Positions 19,937 to 30,605 of a stretch of 64,000 nucleotides of DNA are shown piece by piece. Source of the DNA: Zymoseptoria tritici IPO323. Taxonomy: Eukaryota; Ascomycota; Dothideomycetes; Mycosphaerellales; Mycosphaerellaceae. The stretch lies in the NCBI RefSeq assembly GCF_000219625.1, contig NC_018206.1, positions 372,001 through 436,000 on the forward strand, read 5' to 3'. Under the pieces are notes generated by a model. It saw only the letters and a list, made by a program, of their open reading frames with translations. It did not search any database and was not told the DNA's origin. The position numbers and the translations under genes were made by a program. Within the stretch, counting starts at the first letter, position 1, and every line of letters begins with the position of its first letter.

Positions 19937-21403
19937 ATGCCTTCGTTGGATCCTTCTTTCACGACTCAATCCTCTCGCGCCAGCTCCATACATTCCCATC
20001 GGCGCAGCAGCCATTATCGCGGCTCCGATCAGCACCTCCGTCCCGAAGATGCCATATCCCCTCCTCGAGGCAGCATCCGTGAAGCGAGCTCTTTGGAACG
20101 ACGGGATACAGTGACAGCCTTGAACGCGAAAGCGGGATATTCCTCATCGCGACCGCGCAGCACTCGAGACAAGAGAAGAGGTCGGAGCAGCAGTCGGCGA
20201 CGCAATAATGGGATTGCCGTACCGAAGGAGAATGGGCAGTGGAAGAAGCTCTTGTGGGTGAAGCAGAGCTATCCGGACAATTACACCGATGAGGAGACAT
20301 TCCTTGATCATCTTCAGCGTAATCCACGTTTGCGACCGTATGAGTTCTGGCCTTTGGTTGCAGACAGTACCATCATCTTGCAGCATCTATGCAGCGTGGT
20401 CATCTTCGTCTGCTGCTTTACGGCATTCAAACAGGACCGCGTATCTCCGCAGACGGTGGTAGGATGGGCGACGATATGCACAGTAGCCGGCTGGATATTC
20501 CGGGATTACTGGCAGAGTCGTGAAGACGCCGCTGATGCTGTCCCTCCACCCGACGCCGAAGACGACACTTCCTCCAGCACCAGCGCTGGCGCCGAAGCAG
20601 AGTCCGATGTCCCAACTGCAATGCCAACGACGGTGTTCTCTGCTTCCAGCACCCCACACCACTCCCGTAACCCCAGCGCTGCCACATCAGTGAATGGTGC
20701 TACATCCAACGCCATCCCAGGAGTCACGACTTCCACGAATCCGCTGCTCTCCCACGAGGTCATTCCGACCACTCCCGCCTATATCCCACCCTACGGAGCT
20801 CGTCCTTCTGCATTCTCTCCTCGAATGCAAGAGCGCCTCACAACCGCCAAGTCTGCCGTCCTCATCTACTGCTCCCTCCTCGGCCTGTCTCCCGTGCTCG
20901 CTTCCCTTACGGAGTCGACATCCTCCGACAGCATATGGGCGCTCTCAACTTGGTTGATGTGTATCAACGTGTTCACCTTCGACTACGGCGCGGGACCCGA
21001 AGTCAAGTTCCCAGCTTCACTCAGCACGAATGCGGCGTTGATGGCGAGTACGGTGCTGGCTTCGCGATTTACGAGTACATCACACGTCTTCAGCTTGACG
21101 CTGTTCAGCATGGAGGTATTCGGACTGTTTCCTGTGTTTCGAAGGCATTTGCGGCATCACTCTTGGGTGGGACATATGTGTCTTACTACCGTGCTGGTGA
21201 TACTGGCGAGTGGCGGGTTGAGCATGACGATTTCTGGTGGAGGTTGGGCCATGGGTGTTGTTGGGGTGGTATTGGGTGGTATGGTGTGCTCGCTAAGTAT
21301 GGGCATGACAAGCTGGTGGTTGATTGGATTGCAAAGATACAAGAACGAGATTCGAGGACCGTGGGATCCTGCTCGGCCGATCATCAGGAGACATTGGGAT
21401 TGA
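19937..21403 (+). CDS. GPI2: GPI-GlcNAc transferase subunit Gpi2 (PIG-C)
   Basis: Single exon, 488 residues. Gpi2 is a multi-span ER membrane subunit of the complex that transfers GlcNAc to phosphatidylinositol, the first step of GPI-anchor synthesis. The family block 'WKKLLWVKQSYPDNYTD' followed by 'LRPYEFWPLVADSTII' begins near residue 100. Hydrophobic spans follow ('LCSVVIFVCCFTAF', 'LIYCSLLGLSPVLASL', 'WALSTWLMCINVFTFDYG', 'WAMGVVGVVLGGMVCSLSM'), and the end 'LQRYKNEIRGPWDPARP' is typical of fungal Gpi2. Two low-complexity parts enlarge it: a Ser/Arg-rich N-terminal 100 residues, and a Ser/Thr/Ala-rich loop of about 70 residues after the second span. The start is the first Met of the frame. 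Confidence 0.93.
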   Translation: MPSLDPSFTTQSSRASSIHSHRRSSHYRGSDQHLRPEDAISPPRGSIREASSLERRDTVTALNAKAGYSSSRPRSTRDKRRGRSSSRRRNNGIAVPKENGQWKKLLWVKQSYPDNYTDEETFLDHLQRNPRLRPYEFWPLVADSTIILQHLCSVVIFVCCFTAFKQDRVSPQTVVGWATICTVAGWIFRDYWQSREDAADAVPPPDAEDDTSSSTSAGAEAESDVPTAMPTTVFSASSTPHHSRNPSAATSVNGATSNAIPGVTTSTNPLLSHEVIPTTPAYIPPYGARPSAFSPRMQERLTTAKSAVLIYCSLLGLSPVLASLTESTSSDSIWALSTWLMCINVFTFDYGAGPEVKFPASLSTNAALMASTVLASRFTSTSHVFSLTLFSMEVFGLFPVFRRHLRHHSWVGHMCLTTVLVILASGGLSMTISGGGWAMGVVGVVLGGMVCSLSMGMTSWWLIGLQRYKNEIRGPWDPARPIIRRHWD

Positions 21404-21573
21404 ATGTGGCCATGTTCGAAACGGTGTCCATTTGCTACGCTATCTGGGTATCTCGGTGAAGATGTAGCTCGATTCTGAGCTCTTGATCTAGAGACGACAC
21501 TCGGGAGAGACTCGTTCTCACCAATCCTGCATGCTTTTGCTCAACTTTCCGCCCTCAGAATCTGATTCAGACC

Positions 21574-23020
21574 TCAGTTCCTGGACGCACTCGCCGCCTT
21601 GTTACGCTGCGCGGCGCTGGCAATCCCACGGGAGAGACCCTCAGCCTTCACCTTCGCCTCACGGACTTCGAAGAACCACTCCATCACCTTCTCCATCACC
21701 ATCGGGAACACCGTCTCCACCATGCCGTCCGCTTTGCCGCTGCTGAAGTGAGGGCAGCAGACCGGAAAGCCCTGCACTGCCGCAATATCTCCATCCTCCG
21801 CCTCAGCTTCGCCATCCTCCGCCTTTTCAGTCTCCTCCGCGATCGGCGGCTTGTTCAGATCCGGCCTCTCCATTCCCGGCCCGCACACGAGGTCACCCAC
21901 CGGCTCCCGGCTGTCGACCCATGCGCGAGCATGAGTTGCCATGTAGATGGGCATGCCATCACAGGTGAGGGTCTTGCGCGCATCGAAGATGGGAGGTTGC
22001 ACGAGAGCGATGGCTTCGTTGCTCTTGCCGAGAATGTTGGTGTTGAAGTCATCGTCGATGTTCTCGAGCAGAGTCGGGATATTCTCGCCGACGCCGACGA
22101 TATAGGTGCGGTCGGTGGGTTTGATGAATTGAGGGAGGATGTGGTTGATGCAGGTGTTGATGTGTTCGGAGGAAGTGGTGTGGCCTGTGGGTGTGTCAGA
22201 ATGTGTGGATTTGCTTGGGACGGGAAAAGAGGAGGTCCAACCTGGGACGCTGTTTGAAGCTGGGTCGAGTGGAATATCGAGACCATCGTCGCTGAGAGCT
22301 GGGCGATGGTTCCAGGCGACGAGGGTCATGGCCTTGTTGAGGCTTGGAGAATAGCACAATTCCGCAGGATTGAGAATCATCAAGCCTGGAGTCGGGTCGC
22401 CCTACATTGCGTTAGAAAAAGCAATCCACACCAGACTCGATCGGAGCTCTTACCTTCACCTCTTCGACCTGGATCTGAAACCCGGCATAGTCGGCATGCT
22501 CGGTCTCGCCGAAACTCTTCAGAGTCGTTCCCCATCCCGCCGCCTCCTCCGCCAAACCGATCGCCGTGCCCTTGCTCAAGAATCCCTCGTCCCGCAGCAT
22601 CCGCCAAGCCCAGATACCCATCTCCTGCGTCTCCTCCCCGACATACACAATCACATCACGTCTGTTCACGATTTCGCTTACCTCAGTCATAAGAATCGGC
22701 ACGTGCGCCGACTTTGGCTTGTCCTTCAGGACCTCATTCTCAGGCGTGAGGTAGTACTCGTGGATGTTGTACTTGGTGCGCAAGACTTGGAGAACGTGTT
22801 CGCGCACGGCTTGCTGGACGGCTTCCTTGCGCATCTGGTTGGTGCGCTCGTCGTTGGTGTGGTGGAAGTCGAATGGCTTGCCGGTTTCGATGTTGCGCAG
22901 TGTGCCATTGGCGGTGAAGTGGAAACCCAGAGCCGCGAGGTCTGCTGAGAAGTCCGACTTCGTCGATGCGCTGAGGGTGTTGGCTTTGAACATTTTGATG
23001 AGGTTTGAGAAGGAGGGCAT
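21574..23020 (-). CDS. Arb2-domain protein
   Basis: Two exons, 23020-22454 and 22401-21574 (52-nt intron), give 464 residues. The N-terminal part has 'LAALGFHFTANGTLRNIETG' followed by 'PFDFHHTNDERTNQMR', the entry segment of the Arb2 domain. The family block 'GDPTPGLMILNPAELCYS' opens exon 2, followed by 'ILPQFIKPTDRTYIVGVGE'. Arb2 in fission yeast belongs to an Argonaute chaperone complex, and the same fold occurs at the end of Hda1-type deacetylases and in FAM172 proteins; it resembles an alpha/beta hydrolase without a clear catalytic triad. No deacetylase domain is present. A Glu/Asp/Ala-rich insert of about 25 residues lies near residue 400. A Met nine codons downstream (22993) is an alternative start. 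Confidence 0.82.
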
Positions 23021-23381
23021 CTAGTGAGGATGATTGAGAGAGATGGAGAGAGTGATGTTGTTGTGGTGAACAAAGCGCGGCGTTTGCGATGTTTGACGCT
23101 GAAGTCGTTTGGAGAGGCGCTAGCGAGGATCCCTGCTGAAAGTGCGGATGTCTGCATGTGACACTCGAAGAGCGCCGAGTGCGTTGAGTGAATTGTATGC
23201 ATGGTACGCACACAATAGGTCTCCAAGTGGATCGACTTTTGGCCCAGTAGCTTGAACAGAGACTTCACACATGCAAGCAGTCTAGTACGACGGCAATTCG
23301 GCAAAGTCAGCTTGGACAGGTCTCCTCAGCCTGCGAAGCAGTTTGGGAAGGAGCGAAGTGCGTTCAAATTCCCTCCTCCTA
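23021..23381. other. Intergenic, Arb2-domain gene to dioxygenase
   Basis: Just over 300 bases between the Arb2-domain gene start and the dioxygenase stop. Probable promoter of the former and 3' UTR of the latter; no other feature seen. Confidence 0.5.
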
Positions 23382-24392
23382 CTATCTCGGCCGATCACCC
23401 GCCAGCGTAATCCGATGCATCCTCCTCGCATACCCATGATAATCATTCAGCGGATAATGCAGCGTACACCGATTGTCCCAGAATGCAATCATACCCGGCC
23501 GCCACCTCACCCGACACGTGAACTCCATCCTCACTTGCATCTTCCACAAGAACTCCAACAGTCCTCTACTCTCCTCTTCCGTCCAACCCTCAAATCTCGT
23601 CGTGTGCGCTACGTTGACGTACAGCGCTTTGCGCCCTGTTTCAGGATGCGTACGCACGACGGGATGCACTTCTTCCAAGTCTCCACTTCCTTTGCCAGAG
23701 TCTTTAACTCGGTCCTCTCGAGTCTTCGTCGTATCTGCCTTGGCGCTTGACTGAATACATTTGAGGCCATCCAGAATGCCCTTCAGTGCTGGCGAGAGCG
23801 ACTCATACGCGGCGTACTGATTCGCGAACATCGTGTCGCCGCCGCCGAAGGGTGGGATCTCCAGTGCTTGCAGCAGAGTCCCCATTGGTGGGTCCGATAA
23901 GTACGTTGTGTCGGAATGCCAGACGCCGCCAAAGTTTGAACCTGTGTCAGTGGCTTTTTTGGAGACTTCGATGACTTCGGGATGGTTGGGGATGCCGGTT
24001 ACGAAGGGGTATTCGATCGGTTGGCCGAATTGAGAGGCGAATGAAACGAATTGAGGGGGTGTGAGGGGTTCTCTTTGATTGAAGAGGAGGATGTTGTGAT
24101 TCAGGAGGGCGGAGCGGAGGGAGGATATGAGAGAGGATGAAAGGGGTTTGTCCAAGGGGAGGGATGAGATTGAAGCGCCGATGGACGGCGATAGTGGTGT
24201 CAAAGCGTACTCTGGCGAGATCATCACCGGTGGAACGTGTGCCGGGCTTTTTGTATTTGAAGATGGCGTGGCGAAGTTGCGGTGTGGTTGTGTTCTCGAA
24301 TGTCTGGCTATGGTCGCAGCAGGTCGAGCGGACATGTATCTCGAAGCTGCAGCATCGCTGCGAAGCGGTGTCAGACATCGTCTTGTAGCCAT
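23382..24392 (-). CDS. TauD/TfdA-family Fe(II)/2-oxoglutarate dioxygenase, putatively mitochondrial
   Basis: Single exon, 336 residues. These enzymes hydroxylate sulfonates, carnitine precursors and related acids using Fe(II) and 2-oxoglutarate. The iron ligands are visible: His159 and Asp161 in 'VWHSDTTYLSDPP', and the distal His312 in 'CTLHYPLNDY'. Arg327 in 'RRMHRITL' is the expected 2-oxoglutarate-binding Arg. 'ILLFNQREPLTPPQFVSFA' and 'FGQPIEYPFVTG' are typical of the TauD fold. The Met at 24392 is preferred; the first 45 residues are Arg/Ser/Ala-rich with only one acidic residue, like a mitochondrial presequence, so sulfonate scavenging is only one possibility. A 25-residue Lys/Asp/Ser-rich insert lies near residues 215-240. 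Confidence 0.88.
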   Translation of the reverse strand: MATRRCLTPLRSDAAASRYMSARPAATIARHSRTQPHRNFATPSSNTKSPAHVPPVMISPEYALTPLSPSIGASISSLPLDKPLSSSLISSLRSALLNHNILLFNQREPLTPPQFVSFASQFGQPIEYPFVTGIPNHPEVIEVSKKATDTGSNFGGVWHSDTTYLSDPPMGTLLQALEIPPFGGGDTMFANQYAAYESLSPALKGILDGLKCIQSSAKADTTKTREDRVKDSGKGSGDLEEVHPVVRTHPETGRKALYVNVAHTTRFEGWTEEESRGLLEFLWKMQVRMEFTCRVRWRPGMIAFWDNRCTLHYPLNDYHGYARRMHRITLAGDRPR

Positions 24393-24714
24393 GATTGTTG
24401 TATATAGTAGACTGAAGGTAGTCCGAATGCTACACTGTGTGAATGTTGATGTTGTCTCAAGTTGTGTACATGAGGTATACTTTCGGCTCCACGTGAGGGG
24501 TAATGTTGTGGCTATTCCCGGTGCGGTGGATGTGCTTCGTTCCTTCAAGATCTGCATTCTCGGCAACGCTTGCTGCGGCATTCAAGTGCAAAGTCGTGTT
24601 ACTAAGATGAGTGAGGGACATAATCACATCAATCAATAATTCAACTCAGCATGAACGCTGTCGCATCATATTGATCCGACGGCTTCGGAATCATGTAAAG
24701 ATCCAATCACTGAT
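24393..24714. other. Intergenic, dioxygenase to MFS gene
   Basis: About 320 bases upstream of the dioxygenase start and downstream of the MFS stop. It contains a run of T/G-rich sequence only; no gene. Confidence 0.5.
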
Positions 24715-26757
24715 CTAGTGCAAATCGACCGCAACTCTGTTTGTCTCGAACTTCTTAGTGTTGGGAATGAGGAGAGAACAGACCATCGCGCAAAGTCCGA
24801 ATGCAATGCTCGTGTACCTGCATCGACATGTCAGTCCAGCACAATGAAGATATAGCAGTGGCATCACAACTCACCAGACAAGGCTCAGGCCCTCAGCATA
24901 AGCCCACTGGGCGCCGAGCTTGGCACCATCGATGACCTCCAGAGTGACTCCGGGAATGGAGGCGATCTTGGTCGGCGTAGTGAGGAAGGTGCCAACGAAG
25001 GCCTCGGCGCTGGAGGCTGGCAGACCGCTCTTGATGGCGTAGCCGGCAACGAGCACAGGAAGCTTGGTGCGGAGTCTCTTGGAGAAGATGGAGAAGTAGA
25101 TGGAGTAGCCGATGGAGCCCTAGTATTGTCAGTCAGCAATGGTCGAGAACAGAAGCCAAGCAGGACAACTTACACCGACAGCTCTGACGGACAGCGATAG
25201 CGCAGCACATGTAGTGATGAGCGCATCCGGAGCAGCGATCATGGCAACAGTAGCTGCTGGGACGATGACACCTCCGAGACCGAATGCAGCGAAACTGGCC
25301 AAGGTGACAACGGTGGCGGAGTTGGTGGGATTCAAGCACGCAAGACTGCCTCCGAAGGCTGTCAACATGCCTGAAGCGATGAGCAGAACCCACTTGGCGC
25401 CGCCCTTCCAGTAAGACAGGAGAGCGTTCCAGAAGATGGCGCCAACCGCAGTTGCCATACCGACTGGAATACCGCGGATTCCGATCTGTACGGGGTCTGG
25501 ATTCCAGACGTTGGAGATGGTCAATGGCCAGAAGTTAAGCAGAGAGAAGAAGTTCATGCCAGCGACGAAGGCAACTGCGAAGGCTGGAGCGACAACTCGC
25601 TGGCCGAGGAAAAGTTCCTTGGGAATGATAGGATGGCGAGCGACTTTGACTTCCCAGACGATGAAGACGGCGAGAAGGCCAATGCCGATGAGGAGTAAGC
25701 AGAGGGTGTATGCGGAGGTCCAGGCGTGGGTGTAGCCACCGGCTTGGAGGGCGACAAGGCTGAATTTTGTCAATTGAAATTAGTGAGCAGCAATTGGGAG
25801 AGACTTACAACAAAGTCAGTCCGATGATGGACAACAGACCACCAACAATATCTATCTTCTTCATGACATCCCACGTGCTAAGGCCAGCAGCTCGCGGATG
25901 ATTGATTGGGAAGTAGCATGTAGCAAGCCCGAGGAAGGTGATGCCGTTGTAGATGAGAGAAATCCAGATGCCCCATCTCCAAGTTGGGTTCGACCCACGA
26001 GTACAGAACATCTCGCTGTACATCACATATGGGCAGAATGGCAAGACAAACGCGGTGAGGACGGCCAAAGAGTAGCCTCTCTGCTTGACGGGCACTGTCT
26101 CCGCGAGGCTGGAAAGGGTCAGCCGATTCCTGCCATTACAATTCACATTCAACTTACCCAGCCAGACCTGTCAACTCTCCAATACCCGCGCCACCGCCAG
26201 CCATGGCCATGCCCACCAAAGCAGGACCGAGACTGTGAGCGGTGCCCAGCACGACACATCCCACGCAAAGCAGCAGAGCGCCGAAGAGCGAGATGTAGCG
26301 TTTGCCGAACAAATCTTGAAGGTAGCCGACGAAGGGTGCCACGGAGGCAATGGCAAGGGTGTTGGCAACGGGGAGCCAGCCGATGACGTCGGCTCCTCCG
26401 ATATCTGCGGATATGTAGGAAAGAGTTCCGCCGACGAAGTAGAGAGGGATTTGGGAGCCTGTGTGACACATATATCAGTCAGAAGTTGCACGATCGCTGT
26501 GGCAGACTGAACATCATACCGGTGTACAGCATGGATAAGGATGCTGCTGCGAGAAGCTTCTTCGCAGTCCACTGGACCTTGCCATCGCTGTCATCGCCCT
26601 TGAAGGCTTGATTGTTGTCGATGTCTACGGCAGCGATGGTCTCGTGGGTCTCCGTCTTCTCCAGAGGGTAGCGATGAGCATTGTCCTCGTTCGAAGAGTG
26701 CGTATCTACACGCTCGATGGCTTCATGAGTGCCCTTCTCGTTCTCGTACGATGCCAT
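24715..26757 (-). CDS. Major facilitator superfamily transporter, TRI12-like
   Basis: Six exons: 26757-26520, 26458-26158, 26108-25809, 25759-25174, 25119-24875, 24817-24715. The joined frame gives 590 residues; the five introns are 49-61 nt. After a 75-residue acidic cytosolic leader there are about 13-14 hydrophobic spans. 'GGADVIGWLPVANTLAIASV' followed by 'GYLQDLFGKRY' corresponds to the loop 2-3 region of the fungal TRI12/siderophore branch, and 'TRGSNPTWRWGIWISLIYNG' is likewise characteristic. The final exon ends in 'SIAFGLCAMVCSLLIPNTKK'. TRI12-type carriers export trichothecenes or other small molecules across the plasma membrane, and relatives import siderophores. No biosynthetic gene lies next to it, so the substrate cannot be inferred. 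Confidence 0.87.
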
Positions 26758-28372
26758 GACTGAAGAGATGGCAGCGGATTTGGAAGAGAGGAAAGATGTG
26801 AACAGGGGATCGAACAACCTCACAAACGAGCAGGGAATCACATCCTCTTTAACCACCATCTCCCCGCATTTCTACATAACATAGCCCTACTGAGGAGGGG
26901 TTGCCAAACCTTCCAAGATCCAGATTCTGGGGTAGATTCTGCGCTCAGCTATGCTAGCAGGCCGTTCGCACGGCCAGGGCATGACTTTCCGAACTCGACA
27001 GGTGCGACTCGCATTCGGCGCGTCCAGAAGGTCGGTACCGGTACGTATATCCTTCGGGGGTTCAACGGGATGCACGAAACCGCCTCATCTGATCTACGAC
27101 TGGGGCTAGATCTGCGACCATGCGTTCGCTTAGCTTGAACGCCACAAAGCTCCACGTGGAGTTTGAGTAGCTGTAGCCGGCTTCAAGCTCAGCTGATATC
27201 CTGAGCAGCTTGGTTGACTCTCGTGTGTAGGTAACCACGGAGGTCTCACCAGCTGTCAAATCGAAAGCACCTTTCAGCACTAACCATCCTGCTCCTTGTC
27301 CTCCGCCAAGCGGCAGAAGACATCCGGACGCAGCCCAGGCGGCACGAGGTGAGGTCAGGTACCTGGCGCGCAGTACATGTTCCCGCCAATAGGTGAGGTC
27401 GGCATTGGCTCCTTGGAGCTCCTAGCGTAGGTGGTTGACGCCACGTGCGGAGAAGTCTGTCTGGGGTACATGCGGGTGGTCTGGGACTCCGAGCAAGCTG
27501 TCGTGTGCTTCGTGGTCTAGGCACCGCTCGATCATATTGTGTTGCGAGATGATGGACACCGCAATCACTTGGCGGAAGCTGATGGATGCGTGCTGTCAAT
27601 GATGTTGTCGATGGTGATGCTGGCCTGATCATGTCGACGTGTAAGAGAAGGAGAAATCTGGACATCAGGAGAGGGCGGGCCGGTCTAACCATTTCCAGAA
27701 TAGCGCTAAAATGCATGTGACCACTTCTCCTCACTCACAACCAGGGATACCAGTTTCGACGTTCCCGTTCGCAGCTATTCCCACCGCCGCATCTTGACTG
27801 CGATACCTCTGCGCTCCACACGTCACCGCAGTTGCCATCATCTTCCTGGTACCAAGAGTCTACTGATGAACCGGAGCCTCAAGACGATCAGGGACGTCTA
27901 GCTCAAGATGCCGCGAGCATCCCACTTCTGAGACTCTCGAGATTGACTGTTCAGCTTTGCCCGCATCCAGAGGCCCAGTGGATGCTGCGGTCGGCGGGGA
28001 CATGAAGATAGTGGTCGGCTGGCTGTCAATTTCGATTGAGTCTGCTATCAGGACCGACAGTCAACACTGTTCTGGTCACTCGACGGAAGAGTAACATGTA
28101 CGCAGTATCGAAGAGTTCCATCTGCAGCCTCCATCTCAGCCAGAACAATTTCGAGCAGCGGAGAGCCAACCATTACATGCTCATGAAAGGAAGCGTCGAA
28201 ATAGGCATGTTCGGAGAGTTTGCAAGCGGCGGACTTTACCGCCGAATCGCAAGTGGCATTCGCTACACCGAGGTGAACCACTGCGCGACAACTCAAGCAC
28301 GGTAGCCGTTGAGCGCGTCTTCCATATTCCCACTGCCTCCTCAACCAACAGTACACTCTTTCAAAGCACAAA
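26758..28372. other. Intergenic, MFS gene to LURP-one gene
   Basis: 1.6 kb without a supportable gene. A minus-strand open stretch at about 27062-27370 has a protein-like translation ('LRISAELEAGYSYSNSTW') but no start, splice partner or family match that I recognise; see findings. The last 150 bases form the probable promoter of the LURP-one gene. Confidence 0.5.
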
Positions 28373-29035
28373 ATGACGACCCCGTTTCTCCTTCAAGAAC
28401 ATGTCACCACAACCGCCACCACACTAATAGTAGAACAAAAGTACTGGTCTTGGTTCAAGAACACCGGGCGAGGATTTACAATCAGCAAACAACAAGAAGA
28501 AGGAGCAGAACAGACCTCTACACTTCTTTTCACCGCCGAAACACGCATCGCAGGGAAATACCGCACAATCTCAGACTACAACGGCACCCTCCTCTTCCAT
28601 CTTCAGCGCAACAAACTCCGCAAAAGCGAAGGCTGGGTCCTGACTGATCCGGCTGAGAAAGTGCTGCTCAAGCTACGGTATAGCTGGGCTCGACCGCACA
28701 TTTCGGACGTGACTTTCGGTCCGGACAAGGCCGAGCCAGAACTCACTATCGTTGCCAAAGACTTTTGGTGGGCGAATTTGGACATCGTGCGGGTAACTGA
28801 CAAGGTTGTTGTGGGTACGGTGAGATGTACGAATATGTCGGCCGGGTTTCTGAGTCAATTCAAAGTCACGCCGCCAATTTGGGAGGTCAAAGTCACGGAG
28901 GGAACGGATTTGGCTTTGGTAAGTCGTCGATGTCTAGTAATGCGGCGTGGCAGTTCTCTGACTTTGGCGCAGATGGCGGTCGTGACAATGGGCATATCGG
29001 ACGCCTTCTCTCAGTTTCATGGTCTACTCCTTTAG
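28373..29035 (+). CDS. LURP-one-related (tubby C-terminal-like) protein
   Basis: Two exons, 28373-28918 and 28973-29035, give 202 residues. The 54-nt intron (GTAAGT donor, CTGAC branch point, GCGCAG acceptor) is a multiple of three without a stop, so unspliced RNA would encode 220 residues. The domain is a beta-barrel type: 'LIVEQKYWSWFKNTGRGFTI', then 'GTLLFHLQRNKLRKSEGWVL', 'DVTFGPDKAEPELTIVAKDF' and 'WEVKVTEGTDLAL'. The spliced ending 'DLALMAVVTMGISDAF' restores the hydrophobic central helix expected at the end of the LURP-one/scramblase fold, which favours splicing. The molecular function of fungal members is not known. The gene is convergent with the methyltransferase pseudogene 50 bases downstream. 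Confidence 0.8.
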   Translation: MTTPFLLQEHVTTTATTLIVEQKYWSWFKNTGRGFTISKQQEEGAEQTSTLLFTAETRIAGKYRTISDYNGTLLFHLQRNKLRKSEGWVLTDPAEKVLLKLRYSWARPHISDVTFGPDKAEPELTIVAKDFWWANLDIVRVTDKVVVGTVRCTNMSAGFLSQFKVTPPIWEVKVTEGTDLALVSRRCLVMRRGSSLTLAQMAVVTMGISDAFSQFHGLLL

Positions 29036-29086
29036 TTTGCTTTGCGAGTCATCTCTTCCCGATCAGAACACGGACCGCGCCAGTCA

Positions 29087-29990
29087 TCACACCTTCCTGC
29101 CGACCACACTAGCAGCGACCATCTCCATTCTTCCGTTTCTGAACTCCTCCCTCATGGCCCTCACCAGCTCCTCACGAACATCGTCCCTCTCGCCCTTCCA
29201 CGTAGCCGACCACCTGAGCAGCGCCGGATTACCTCCTTTCAACCAGTACTCCGCGAACGCCTCCGCGCTCTCAAAGTGCATGACAATCTTCCTCTCCTAA
29301 CTCCTCACATCTACGAAGCCTGCTTTCTTCAAGCCCTGCTCCAAGTCCTCGCAGCTTCCCCACGCGACAGCAAAAGCGACATCGTTGGGTTCGAACGTCG
29401 AGTCGAGGTTGGAGCACACTTTGTTCCAGGGTTCGGCGATTTAGCTTTGGACCAGATTGTGGAGCCGAATACTCCGTCTAAAGCAAGGAGGCGGTGCATT
29501 TCATTGACGGTGTGTTGAGGGTCGGGCAGGAATTGAAGGAGGAAAGTGCTGAGGGTATGCGTGAAGGATTCGGACTGGACACCTTGAGAAACGTGGTCCC
29601 GGGAAGCGTCGAGGATAGAAGTAGTCACGTTGGAAATCTTGCGGGACTGTAGGTTGGAGAGCATTCAAGAAGCGATGCCGGTTACTGTGATGGACCTGTT
29701 GAAAGGATCAGGGCATAGGTCATCGCTTCGACCATACAAGGTGTTGCGGTGCTCATGATGGTGCTTTTGATGGGCTGGTAGACTTACATATCAGAACACC
29801 TCGGAGCCAGCAGACTTGTGAGAGCACCATTCCCAGCTCCAGAGTCTAGGACCTTCGAGTCCTTGTCAAACGGGTGAAGGGATTCTACCAGCTCGGTCAG
29901 AGCCTCGCCGCCTTGACTAGTTGCTTGAGCGATGTGATCGACGTAGCTATTGGCGGCGGCGGACCAAGCTGTTGCAGCATCGGTCGACAT
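29087..29990 (-). pseudogene. Class I SAM-dependent methyltransferase pseudogene
   Basis: The frame begins 'MSTDAATAWSAAANSY' with SAM-binding motif I 'VLDSGAGNGALT', then a plausible intron (29787-29696). Downstream the protein continues through three lesions: an in-frame TGA at 29665-29667, just before 'MLSNLQSRKISNV'; a frameshift near 29437-29450, where 'STIWSK' passes to another frame reading 'AEPWNKVCSNLDSTFEP'; and a TAG at 29297-29299 between 'GFVDVRS' and 'ERKIVMHFESAEAF'. Between the lesions the sequence is still clearly methyltransferase ('FTHTLSTFLLQFLPDP', 'EMHRLLALDG'), and it ends in 'MVAASVVGRKV'. I could not remove the stops with normal introns. Sequencing error could explain one lesion but hardly three. 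Confidence 0.65.
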
Positions 29991-30605
29991 GATGAGCTGT
30001 TGATTGAACTTCGAGAGCGATCTTGCTCGACTGAAGTGACGAGAGGAATGAGAGGGATGAGTGAGCTTTGAGGGCGAGCGTAGAAGCCAGGCTTGTATGG
30101 GACTCCCCCTGGTGGGAAGCTAGCCCCATCGACAGCTTGTTGCACTCGAGAATCCTGCAGGACCGATCTCGCCTGAGTACCTGGTGTACTGATATTCGGC
30201 CACGGATGCCGGGCATCTGTCGGGCGGATGACTGTCACGGTCCTGCGATCACTGCGAAGCACCATGTTGAGATGAGGTACCTCAGACGAGGGTGAGCAGC
30301 GAAGAGTGATAGAAGCTTCCCGTCTTCTCGTTCTTTGATTGTTGATGCCTTAGCTTCTGCCTGATTCTGGGGATTCAAGCCTCAGGCACCAACAGGCGGG
30401 TCGGCCGGCATCTTCGCAGCTTCCTGCCCTGCGTGCTACATCGGATGGCTGCAAGCTGCGATTGATTCGAATACGACGTACGATCCCGACACTGAAGCTT
30501 GAGACGAGAAGAATGGAAGGAAGGACATTGGCCCGGAACTTCAACGCAAGATGTACGCCTCGCCGAAGCACCACCAGAACGCCTGCGCCCTGCCCAAAGT
30601 CATGT
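29991..30605. other. Intergenic, methyltransferase remnant to dehydrogenase
   Basis: About 600 bases with no recognisable gene; presumably the old promoter of the methyltransferase and the 3' UTR of the dehydrogenase. Confidence 0.5.

Noticed and set aside
22726..23304. 192-codon minus-strand frame over the Arb2-domain gene start
   Set aside because: It is another frame of the Arb2-domain coding strand; the true frame carries the family motifs.
29297..29667. RIP as the cause of the methyltransferase stops
   Set aside because: The TAG could come from CAG, but the TGA is not in a CpA context if it was TGG, and the surrounding sequence shows no TpA enrichment.
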